Source: Lindgomyces ingoldianus | Taxonomy: Eukaryota; Ascomycota; Dothideomycetes; Pleosporales; Lindgomycetaceae | DNA: 64,000 nt | Assembly: GCF_010093535.1 (NCBI RefSeq) | Contig: NW_022985164.1 | Location: forward strand, 946,869-1,010,868 | Direction of reading: 5' to 3' | Shown here: positions 27,574 through 36,398 of the stretch, piece by piece | Layout: every line of letters begins with the position of its first letter | Position numbering within the stretch: position 1 is the stretch's first letter | Notes under the pieces: generated by a model | The model's input: only the letters and a program-made list of their open reading frames with translations | The model's database searches: none | What the model was told of the DNA's origin: nothing | Program-made: the position numbers and the translations under genes

Positions 27574-27891
27574 TGTTACAGTATCCTTCTTAGATCCTAG
27601 ACATAACTGTATTAGACGCGTACTAGAGTATTATTAGTGCATGTCTAACATAAACACAACATAACATAGACATAAACTTAAGTATAAACTGCCTTAACAC
27701 TAACTAAACTTAAAATAGGCTTAATTTATACCTAAAGCGCTTAGACTTTTAAGCTAAGTATTTAATTGCTAATTTCCTCCTAAACTTTCCTGTTCCTTAC
27801 ACAACGTCTTGTACCTACTATAATACCTCACGTAGTAATTGAACTAGACCTCTGTGAAGCTCTATAACCTTACTCGTGCACAATCGTGACA
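27574..27891 (+). repeat. 3' LTR of Gypsy copy 2
   Basis: 318 bp, starting with mutated TGTTACAG and ending in intact CACAATCGTGACA directly before the ATAGG duplication. Confidence 0.93.
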
Positions 27892-28098
27892 ATAGGTAGA
27901 GTTTAGTGGGGGCTTGGCAAAAGTAGCCGGCCAACCCGTGTGGCCGGCCAACCTGTTAGGTACGTTAAGCTATTTAGTTTAAAAAAAAAATATTAAGAAT
28001 ACTTTCTAGTAAGTAGGCGCCTACTTTATAAATAAACTCTTGCTAACGCAGTTGTGTAAGTAGAGCAGCAAGGACGCTGCTAGGAAGAAAGGGCAGCG

Positions 28099-28683
28099 TG
28101 TTATAGTCTATAGTTAGACTAGCGTAACTCTACTAGCAGTGCTCCACAATCTAGCTAGATTAGGATAGGGCTTGCTTATAAACTAGTTAGAGGACATAAA
28201 GGCAGCATAGCTGTCTACAGTAATAGAGGAATGTGCTGTCTAATAGGAGGACAGGCTATAAATTAAAGAGAGCTTAAGAGAGCTTTAAGAGCTTGCCTTA
28301 GCAGACTCTAAAAACTCTTTCTGCTCCCCTTAGCATTCCTAGCACATGTATATAATTTCTATATTAAACAACCTTTAGAAGGTGTGTTTAATGTTTAGTT
28401 TATTTTTTATATAGACTAAGTAGCATTTAGCTTTTTAAAAAGCTGTAATACTATTTATATATCTTACACTATATATACCTTTAACTTTGTCTAATAGGAC
28501 TGTTTAACCTAGCCTTTTTACTGCTGTATTAAGGGTAAACTATAATCTAGTCACCCTATCCTACTCTAATAAGCCTATTAGCCTGTACGTAGGACTGTAC
28601 ACCCTACTAGTTGGCCCCTACTATCCGTCCTACTTCTCCCCTAGGAACAGCATAAGACCCGAGTGCTTCCACGAAGCAAGGAT
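28099..28683 (+). repeat. LTR-like repeat, family C (copy 1)
   Basis: Begins TGTTATAGTCTATAGTTAGAC, the RIP-mutated form of the TGTTACGGTCTATGGTTGGAC start seen in an inverted copy ending at 31934. Shares a distal block (TTTAGTTTATT, then AGACTAAGTAGCAT) with copies at 29612, 31470 and 31935. The right border is set by the abutting family B LTR and is uncertain. No internal coding region is attached. Confidence 0.6.
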
Positions 28684-28943
28684 TGTAACACCTAGAACCT
28701 CTAGAAGGCCCCTGTATTAGCTCTAACCCTAACCTAGCTCTAACCTCTGCTGTTACTCTTATTCCCTTATGTATTTAGTTGCACCTCGCCTCTGTAGCTA
28801 GCTTAGTAGTTTTCTAATATTCTTTTGTACAAGGCCTATAGGTGTTAATGGCATTCCTAGGTTTAGAGTCCCCACGCACTCCCATATGCCTCTAAGTGGA
28901 TTCCTACCGCATTCGAACCTATTGTCTTGCCTCTGCTGTTACA
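28684..28943 (+). repeat. LTR, family B (copy 3)
   Basis: 260 bp, starting TGTAACACC and ending CTGTTACA, clearly similar to 1310-1620 but with a shorter CCCTAA-rich tract. No matching target duplication (AGGAT versus ATTTT), so it may be truncated or recombined. Confidence 0.75.
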
Positions 28944-29611
28944 ATTTTACTTATAATTTTTATATTATTATCTATTTTTTTTATCTTTTTTAATAATTAA
29001 CCTTTAGCTAGAAAAGCTTTTAGTGTTAAATTTAACCTTACTTCTGTAAGGCTGTCTAGCTCTGTTGCGCACTAGCTCTGTGCGCTTACTAATCACATGC
29101 TGTACAAGCTAAGTACGCCTAGCGTCCTGCTATCTATGCAATAGCTCTCTGCCTAATATAGTATGTTAGAGAGCTAGGGAAACACGCGTACAGCTTAGGG
29201 ATCTGTCACTCACGCTTGCACCTAACTACTAGCATAGCAATGCTTCTAGCAAATAGCAACTCCCTTTAAGCTTTTTATATACAGATAACACTAGTAATAG
29301 CATTTTAAAGCACTTAGTTACGCTTTTTTTTAATATAGTTTTTTTTTACTAAAGTTTTCTAAAGTTTAGTTACTAGAGATAGGTATTGCCTAGGTGTAAC
29401 CTGTACAGTTACCACCGCAGGTCTGCCTATAGCTAGTACAAGCTTCTACTACTTAGCTAGTGTTTAATTTAAATCCTTCTAGCTTTATAGCTAACTATGT
29501 ACTTTTTTTTTTTTACTAAGTTTTTAATAACGCTAGTTATGCTACTTTTATATATAAAATTTAACACTACTTATTTTTCTCTAGGTCTTAGGACAAGCTT
29601 TAAGAAGAGGG
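28944..29611. other. AT-rich repeat-derived spacer, unassigned
   Basis: RIP-like DNA with no recognisable frame. A less mutated patch at about 29050-29240 has CpG-containing, LTR-like sequence, but I could not match it to another copy. Confidence 0.35.
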
Positions 29612-29988
29612 TGTTACAGTCTATAGTTGGACCGACGTAACTCCACCCGAAGTACTCTACAATCTAGCTAGGCTGGGGCAGAGCTCGTTTATGGACCAAC
29701 CGGAAGACGCGGAGGCAGCACAGCTGCCTATGGCTACAGAAGAATGCATTGTCTAGTAGAAAGGTAAGCTAAGGAATAGGAACAAGTTAAACAAGCTAGA
29801 CAAGTTACGCTAGGCAAGCTTATCTAGACTTAACTAACACGTTCTTAGCACTATTAGACATATATATAGTTCTAACCTTAAACAACTTTTAAAAGGTGTG
29901 TTTAATATTTAGTTTATTTTTTATATAAACTAAGTAGCATTTTAGCTTTTTAAAAAGCTATAATACTATTTATATATCTTATAATATA
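29612..29988 (+). repeat. LTR-like repeat, family C (copy 2), cut by Fot copy C
   Basis: Starts TGTTACAGTCTATAGTTGGACC with little mutation in its first 150 bp, then shares the AGACTAAGTAGCAT block with the other copies. It stops at the TA target of the Fot-type element at 29991; a continuation to the right of that element was not recognised. Confidence 0.62.
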
Positions 29989-30507
29989 TAACGTACTTCA
30001 CAGGCAAGTTGCTTACACACCTAAGTTACTTACTTTTACTAAGACCCTACTACACTACTCTTTTTACACTAATGCATTCCTAACAACACTACTTAAACAT
30101 GTTAAAAAAATATTAGATGCAGCTTATACTTTAGGCTTTTAAATAAGACATAACACTTTTTAAGCAACACACTACAGCTATCTATAAAGTCTTTTAAAAA
30201 ATAATAAGTAACTAACACGCTAGATAACCTTTCTAAGCTAATTATATAGCTAACTTATAAAAGCTAGATAATAATAAAAAGCAGGTAATTATTTAGCACA
30301 TACTTAAGCTAAATACGCAAGGATTTCCCCTCTAGCTAGCAGCTATAGCTAATATAGCTAATTCTTTGCACGCTAAGCATAATATAGGCTATATTAGCAT
30401 AAACTAGCTTAATATGTTTATTAAGTGTTACTTAAAGCTTAAAGTAAAGTTTAAGTATAACTATAACTATAAAAAAGCTTTTTATAAAAATTTTATAGTA
30501 ATTTAAC

Positions 30508-30935
30508 TAATTACTATTCTAAGATAGTAATTACTATTTTTTTTAAAAAGTCTATAACAGCTTAATTACATTAGCTAATATTCTAAAAACCTAAACTTAG
30601 ATACTAGGTATACTAAAGTATAGATCTATAAGATTAGATTCTACTATATAAATTTGTATCCCTAGTAATAAAGAAAAAAAGAGAAAAAAGGCAGAAATAG
30701 TAATAGTAATAGTAATTACTATTTTTCTCTCCTTTTTTTCTCTCTTTTTTATTTATTATAAATGTATTAAAGATAATTTTTAGAATTTAAATTTATAGAT
30801 TTATAGACTAGTTTACTTAGCATCTATATATTAATTTTTAGAATTATAGCTTATGTAATTAAGTAATAATAACGTTTTTAAAAACATAGTAATTACTATT
30901 TTTAAAAGAGTAATTACTATAAAGTGGCAACCCTA
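30508..30935. repeat. AT-rich inverted-repeat unit (MITE-like)
   Basis: About 430 bp whose two ends carry related inverted copies of TAGTAATTACTATT-type blocks, at 30508-30545 and about 30882-30918. Further copies of the motif occur near 30700-30725. The right end TAAAGTGGCAACCCTA resembles the start of hAT-type terminal repeats (reverse complement TAGGGTTGCCAC). No coding capacity. The borders are estimated from the homology break with Fot copy A and from the repeats. Confidence 0.45.
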
Positions 30936-31469
30936 GCTAGAACTATACTATAAAGAAACTGTCTAGGTAAAGGCGTATCTACTAGGTTATTTCTTTATCT
31001 TTTTTAAAAGCTCTAGAATTATAGTTTATATAGAGCTAGTAGTAAGTAAAAAAAAGTTTAAAGTCTTTTAAGTTTCTAGTAAAGAGCTTTAGAAGAGCTA
31101 GGCAAAGAGACTTTTTTACTAAAGTGCTTATTTATTTATTTAACTTATAGTGTAAAAAGCTTAGTTTAATTTATAAGTTTACTATTTACTCTCTAAGCTT
31201 TAATTTTAAAATTAGTTAGAAAGTTTATACTTTTTTAAAAAGCTACGCCTTCTATAAATAAGTTTTTAAAAAGCAATGTTAAAGAATTATACTTTATCTT
31301 AAAAAAGGTAGTAATTAATGTTATAATTTTTACTTATTAAGGCTTCTTAGCTAGGCAAGTACTTAGGCTAGGTAAAAAAAAAAAAAGGTATTAAAGTTAA
31401 AGACTTATAGTAACACAAGTGTATAGTCTATTTAAAGTAAGTAAGGTTTTAGAGAGTTAAGGCTGTATT
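30936..31469. other. RIP-mutated AT-rich DNA, unassigned
   Basis: Stop-saturated on both strands, with long A/T runs (for example 31376-31386). No domain, terminal repeat or second copy was recognised. Confidence 0.35.
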
Positions 31470-31934
31470 ATAGTTTACTACTTATAATAGTAGTATAAGG
31501 CGCCTTAGAGTTTACAGTCTGTAAGGACAAGATTAGAGGTATATATAGTGTTAAATATATAACTAGTATTACACTTATTAAAAAGTAATAATGCTACTTA
31601 GTCTATGTAAAGAATAAACTAAACATTAATTACGCCTTCTCTAGGTAGTTTCTTAGCCTAACTATATACCTATAGTAGTGTTAGGTGATCACAAGTGATC
31701 GCAAGTGATCGCAAGTGGTCGCAGTACAGGTCTGCAAGCACCTGCGATCCCTTACCTTCTTCCTATTAGAGGATGCATTCGCTTATGTCCTGGTCCGCCT
31801 GGGCGGGCCGTTCTTCGTCTGTAGGGTCACGTGACTCGTTTCGTGGCGGGACAACCCAGGGACTCCACCCTTGATCGTTCAAATAGTAGGGCATTTCTTA
31901 GGGGTGGTCTACCGTCCAACCATAGACCGTAACA
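31470..31934 (-). repeat. LTR-like repeat, family C (copy 3, inverted)
   Basis: On the minus strand it begins TGTTACGGTCTATGGTTGG at 31934. Its first 240 bp are GC-normal and contain the palindrome GTCACGTGAC (about 31826) and four tandem AGTGATCGCA-like units at about 31685-31722. The distal half is AT-rich and matches copies 1 and 2. The left border is approximate. Confidence 0.6.
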
Positions 31935-32430
31935 AGTTTATACTCGTTTAGTATGCGAGCCAGAAGAATAAGGGGATTAGTAGAGAGGAGGAGGGTAGAT
32001 AGGAACACAGGCGTACAGTCTAGGGTACTATCTACGTAGGATGCAGAGGATTAGCTAGCTATAGTTTGCCGCTAGTTGCTGTATAAGAAGCAGGGGAAAC
32101 AATCTCAAGAAAGATAACAATTAGAGTATATATATGCGCAAGATATATAATAGTATAGTGTTATTTAAAACTACTAATACTACTTAGTCTATGTAAAGAA
32201 AAGACTAAACGTTAATTACAACCTTTAAGCAATAGTTAAGATCAAGATTATATACATCAGGTTTGCATGCACTTTCCTTGGCGCATGCATCTGCCAAGCC
32301 ATTATCTCCGTTCCGGTAGCATCTAGGTTGTCACTCCTGTTGTGCAGCTAAGAAGAAGTTCCACTACTAATTGTCGTTCAATCCAGTAGTCGTCCGACAC
32401 TCGCTTATGGTCCACTCAGGGACCGTAACA
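31935..32430 (-). repeat. LTR-like repeat, family C (copy 4, inverted)
   Basis: On the minus strand it starts TGTTACGGTCCCTGAGTGGACC at 32430 and shares the AGACTAAGTAGTAT block with the other copies. It lies head-to-tail with copy 3. The first 170 bp are little mutated. Confidence 0.58.
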
Positions 32431-32477
32431 AAAAGTAAGCAACTTAGGTGTGTAAGTAACTTGCCTATAGTGTACAT

Positions 32478-33923
32478 TAATATCTACATAATTATAGAGA
32501 ATTCTGACGCGAAATATCGTAAAGTAGAGAAACATTTAGCTCTAGAAATTCGCTGATGGTCACCTACCTAATCAATAACCAGCTATTGCAAAGCGTAAGT
32601 AGCATAAAAATATACAAAGAAATGAATTCTAGAGAGTAGTATAGTTATATTCTCACGTCTCTTACCATAGATAAATCCCGTAGAATGCAGGTCGTACGAA
32701 AATGTCCTTATCAAAGACTGTCCCCACACCTACACGTTGATATCGATCACCTCCCATGTCTTGGAGAAAGAGGATATTATAAAAGTTGTAGCCTGTTCCA
32801 AGATAATCGGAACGAATACCCCCACTTACTCCTTCTATGGTGGATACATGAAGAGCAAAAGAAAGAATAAGCTCGATATCCAGTGTTGACTGGCCTAACA
32901 TGACTGCAAAAGCTCTTTCTTATATATCGCGACCAGGACGCTGTAGACACGTCCACCTAAATTGCGAACAAGTAATGCTTTGATCGAGAATAGATGGCAT
33001 GTCTACGGTGAGAGGTTATGGTCCAATGGTTACCGGTCCTTTGGCCGCGCAGGAGTGCAACCGTCTGACCTTGTCATAACTTGACACCCAAGTATGCCTA
33101 CGATGTGGAACCCACAGGCTAAGGATCATCTCTGAATAGGTGGCAGAATGGATATAGGATCGATCCCGATGTTTGCGCCCTCGCCCCGTTCACTGTTGTG
33201 TCATAATAGCTTCCCCCACCATAGTTTGCGGTCTTGTACCTTGCGTCCAAGTCTGCCTTTTGCTCCGCGAGGCACAACTCGTTCGATTTTCGGAGGCCCA
33301 ATTCCTTCTGCCAGCTGAGCACCCAGTAGTGGAGAGTTGTATCTTGTGGTTATGCCTAGGTAATACTTGTGAGAACGCCCGCGTGGTCCCAGTTGACTAG
33401 ATCGTGCCAGACCTAAAGCTCCCATTAAAAATTTTCCGAAAGTTTGAGTATAGGTTTGAGTGTGGTCACACAAATGACGATAAACAGTAAAAGTTTTGGA
33501 GTAGATGATGGTGTAGTCTGACGGTGCTTGGCGAGGGCGATTTAGATTTGGCTTGATGGAGTTGACTAGGACTACGCAAGCCTTCCCACACGTGTTTTAA
33601 CTACAGAATACAAGTCTGCTATAAATATTTAACAAGCAGAAGGATATCCTACATCAATGCGGTTTCGTGACAGGAATGAGAACGGTGTTCTAAGGCATGG
33701 CGTCTCTGACCGGACAAAAGATACGCCTGGGCGCTTATGCAGGCGATCACACAAAAATGGCCGCATGAGGCACAGAAGAACACCATGCGTGAACACCTCC
33801 TATTCCATCACAGGACTTTAATAACCCGGCGCTCCTCTCCGGTTTTTCGTTGATTTGTTGAGGTTTTTCTCCCGCTGGTACCCTACCATTCTCACATCAC
33901 TCAACCTATTCAATTACACCAAA
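32478..33923. other. Transition from repeat block to gene-rich DNA
   Basis: Base composition returns to normal within about 200 bp of the last Fot end. It holds one possible gene remnant (32662-32901, minus) and several short overlapping frames at 33120-33480 that do not look conserved. A TATAAATA at about 33620 is far from the next ATG. I see no RNA gene. Confidence 0.5.
32662..32901 (-). pseudogene. Possible remnant of a protein C-terminus, family not recognised
   Basis: A 79-codon frame from an ATG at 32901. Its composition is protein-like: an aliphatic N-terminal half (DIELILSFALHVS) and a GGDRYQRVGVGTVFDKDI stretch. The latter vaguely recalls the end of fungal heterokaryon-incompatibility (HET) proteins, but I cannot confirm that. 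The frame is closed upstream by TAA and no partner exon was found, so a decayed fragment is more likely than a gene. Confidence 0.28.
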
Positions 33924-35237
33924 ATGTTTCCAGAATACGTCTGCAATTTACTCGCTACACTGCGCTTCCCGCCCTGGACAGAAGAATTAAACTGGGGCCT
34001 TCACATGACGATGAAAGGGGAGGAACGCATTCCCTTTCACTCCTATGTCCAGCCTAGCACCGCTTCAACCTGCTTCCCTGGCCAAATCTCCTCGATGCCG
34101 CAATTCAGCACACTTCCAGTCGAGCTTCAGCTCCGTATTCTCTCGTTTTGCTCCGCTTGCACCCTCTTCCAGCTCATGCGCGTGTCATCGAACCTCCGCA
34201 TTGAAGCATCCAAGCTCTATTGGACGAATCCAGATGCGTATTTCCTTGTTGATGCGTACTGGCTCCTGAACGGGGGTCACTCTGGCTATACAGGCTGCGA
34301 TTTACCTTTTCTATCGCACGTACAAAATGTGGAAATCGAGTACCACCATGGACGGGAAGATGAGATATGCCCACTGCACGATGGGGTCATGGAAGTCCGA
34401 CAGGAGCTAATAACAAGATTTTGGAAGAGTTTAGAGAAGCGGTTTCCAAATGCAAAGAGGGTAGTCATCAATCAGAACTGGGTATCTCCACCGTGGAGAA
34501 ATGGGACTGAGCCTGTCCCGCAAGCACTACAAATTCTTATACAATCTTGTCCTCTCGAGATCGAAGCCTTTGCTTTCATCGTCGAGGAGGAAAACCCTAC
34601 CATTGACACCAGCACTTCAGTCCCGTCCATGACAAAATGGCAACGGTCGCTATATCGACGCTCAGCAGGCGATATATGGACAAAGATTGGAACAGGTTGG
34701 CGTCACAAGACGATCCTCATGCCAATGAAGCATTTCCACGGACCGGTTGGTAGATTCGAAATGCTCAAGCATAAGGGTGAAAGAGTCTTACTACAACAAC
34801 ACAGTCTCTGGGCCCTTAGTCTTGAAGCCCTAGACCGGCATCATTTCGATAACGAGAAACACAAGTCCTTCTCCTGCCCATACTCTGAGTGTGACGCGTA
34901 CTTTGAGAAAGCTGGGGAGTGGACAGTACATGCAACAGAGTCGCATATCAAAGATTGGAGGATGGGAAACCGGTTTTGTATCTTGCCTGATGAATTAAGA
35001 GTTGTTTTTGAGGAACGGGAGAGGGCCTTGGAAGACAACAAGGAAGAGATAAATATGCAGTTGCGGAAAACAATTGATGAGTGGAATGAGGAAGGGGGCG
35101 AGAAGCGGAGACAAATGGAGCGCGAGTGGATGAAGCAGTTGGAGAATGATGAGGCATGGAACACGGGGAAGACAGCGAGGGAGAGTGGGCTTTGGAAAGA
35201 GTTTTTGCTGCAGATGGAATCAGCGCAACATAGGTAA
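33924..35237 (+). CDS. F-box-like protein with a C2H2-type zinc finger
   Basis: A 437-residue single-exon protein. The open frame extends 23 codons upstream but begins at TTG; the first ATG (33924, context ACCAAAATG with A at -3) is chosen. Residues about 62-105 (LPVELQLRILSF and following) match the start of an F-box, the module that links substrates to SCF ubiquitin ligases. Residues 318-341 hold a C-x4-C-x12-H-x4-H zinc finger (CPYSEC to HATESH). The C-terminal part (about 350-415) is strongly charged and probably a coiled coil. Many fungal F-box proteins are species-specific, so the substrate cannot be told. It is the first intact gene right of the repeat block, and the two pseudogenes on the opposite strand lie downstream. 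Function by family only; F-box call moderate. Confidence 0.8.
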   Translation: MFPEYVCNLLATLRFPPWTEELNWGLHMTMKGEERIPFHSYVQPSTASTCFPGQISSMPQFSTLPVELQLRILSFCSACTLFQLMRVSSNLRIEASKLYWTNPDAYFLVDAYWLLNGGHSGYTGCDLPFLSHVQNVEIEYHHGREDEICPLHDGVMEVRQELITRFWKSLEKRFPNAKRVVINQNWVSPPWRNGTEPVPQALQILIQSCPLEIEAFAFIVEEENPTIDTSTSVPSMTKWQRSLYRRSAGDIWTKIGTGWRHKTILMPMKHFHGPVGRFEMLKHKGERVLLQQHSLWALSLEALDRHHFDNEKHKSFSCPYSECDAYFEKAGEWTVHATESHIKDWRMGNRFCILPDELRVVFEERERALEDNKEEINMQLRKTIDEWNEEGGEKRRQMEREWMKQLENDEAWNTGKTARESGLWKEFLLQMESAQHR

Positions 35238-35560
35238 TGAAGTAAATTAGGTATGAATTGCTTATCTGTTACCTGTCGTTGTGTACTTCTTTTCCCTGTT
35301 CATAGTTTTTCAAAACAACCTAGACTCTACCTACGCTTACATTTATCTCAGAGCTAAGTAAATGTGCGAGAACAAATGGGTACAAGTTAATGCTAAGCTT
35401 GCTTTCTCTGCCTTACGGTCCAATGTGGAAAATATTGGTTCTGTCAGCATATATATAGGTGGTGTACGTAGAGATGGGTGGCTTCGGAACAGGATCGATC
35501 GCGAGTATCTATAGAACTCGGGATCAGTCGCAAAACCCACTCCTATAGAAGCACATGATA

Positions 35561-36300
35561 TCATGTCTCTATCTTCTCCTCTAGCGCTATCAGCCCGCTC
35601 CAAGCGCAACTTTCCTCTCCTTCCCTCCTCCTCCTCCTCCCCACCACCACCAGAGCCTCCCTCCCCTTGTTAAACACCACAGCCCTATGTCTCCTCCCCT
35701 CAAACCCCACACTTTGCCTCTATGCCCCTCCATCCAACAATTCCTACAGTACAAATCCCCATCACAACCCAGGCACTTCAAAGTCGCATCGTCATTACAA
35801 ATTATACACCACGTTTCGATGTCTTTGTCGGAGTACTGTTGGATGTTGGATTTTGTGATTTTGGGTGGCCTAAAGGAGGGTGGGAAGGAAGGTGTTGAGG
35901 GGAGGTGAGGGAGTTTGTGGAGGGGGAGGGGTTGGAGAGCGAGGCGAAAAGGGCAACGAGGGTGTCTTCGAGGGCTTGGGTTTTGTCTAGGTCGTCTTTT
36001 GGGAGGGTTTATGATGCAGAGGGGAGGTGGAGGCTGTTTTCTTCGTCTTGATCTTGCGGCTCTAGTATTGTTGATGGGGCTTTATTGGAGTTTGTGTCGT
36101 CCTGTGTCGAGGTTGGAGGCTCATTCGCGTTTTCTTCGCCGGAATTCGAGTCGGGATTGCCGTATTTCCTGACGATGTCAGGCTCTGCCATGACGCGAGC
36201 TATAACATCATCCACCTCTTTGTCTTCAGTTTTCTTCTTCTCCTTCTGGTCTCTTTCCTCGCCGAAGTCGAAGTTGGAGTCTAACTCTCTAGTGCGGTGT
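35561..36300 (-). pseudogene. Decayed NoCut/abscission checkpoint regulator-like gene (B-box zinc finger)
   Basis: Minus-strand pieces reproduce a fungal relative of the abscission/NoCut regulator. The first is a charged segment (FDFGEERDQKEKKKTEDKEV at about 36215-36270, running into DDVIARVMAEPDIVRKYG). Next is an LPSAS ending in TAA at about 36009 where the family continues, then [20 protein letters not shown] in the same frame after that stop. After a frame change comes the zinc finger [20 protein letters not shown] (about 35757-35816), with the remaining ligands CRNC and EGH just after. A second frame change follows, to HRAVVFNKG. At least one stop and two frameshifts, with the N-terminus missing, make it a pseudogene unless the sequence has errors. 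The intact protein would act in cytokinesis timing. Confidence 0.72.
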
Positions 36301-36398
36301 TTCTAGTTATACTTCGTCTCCACCCGAACCCAAGCTACAACTTCGGGAGGGAATTTATCTTCAGTCTGCTCATTCTGTTCTTGCTCGCCCTTGCCATC

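Larger units (their letters stand above)
22228..27891 (+). mobile_element. Full-length chromodomain Ty3/Gypsy element, copy 2 (RIP-mutated)
   Basis: 5664 bp, nearly collinear with 14291-19955, with 318 bp LTRs and a perfect target duplication ATAGG (22223-22227, 27892-27896). Zinc knuckle of gag at 23510-23545 (CFKCSKHSYIF). RT MPFSLANAPSTF at about 25029; integrase at about 26200-27000; chromodomain at about 27310-27420; polypurine tract of nine G at 27562-27570. It inserted into the transposase leader of Fot copy B. All coding frames carry RIP stops. The pair of copies is itself a sufficient trigger for RIP. Confidence 0.94.
21165..27965 (-). mobile_element. Internally deleted Fot/Pogo-type transposon (copy B), split by Gypsy copy 2
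   Basis: Flanked by TA (21163-21164 and 27966-27967). Terminal inverted repeats of about 60 bp begin ACGTACCTAAC at the left and match the right end with a few differences. Each repeat contains two tandem copies of a roughly 17 bp unit GGGTTGGCCGGCCAC. Without the inserted Gypsy (22228-27891 plus a 5 bp duplication) the element is about 1.13 kb. On the minus strand a transposase starts at an ATG at 22215 with the helix-turn-helix part, then jumps to the basic C-terminus (about 21320-21480). Most of the DDE core is absent, so the element was probably non-autonomous before RIP. Confidence 0.85.
29991..32477 (+). mobile_element. Fot/Pogo-type remnant (copy C), filled with other repeats
   Basis: TA-flanked (29989-29990, 32478-32479). 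The left end ACGTACTTCACAGGCAAG and right end (reverse complement ATGTACACTATAGGCAAG) form inverted repeats of about 45 bp. From 29991 to 30507 it is collinear with 7262-7777 of copy A, including the transposase start (about 30072). Then the transposase is lost and replaced by an AT-rich inverted-repeat unit and two inverted family C LTRs. It is a dead, deleted element. Confidence 0.75.

Noticed and set aside
33013..33065. tRNA-like string (GGTTATGGTCCAATGGTTACCGG)
   Set aside because: D-loop-like sequence only; no matching anticodon stem, T-loop (TTCRANY) or acceptor pairing.
33855..33923. In-frame N-terminal extension of the F-box-like protein
   Set aside because: The extension starts at TTG; the first ATG, with a better context, is at 33924.
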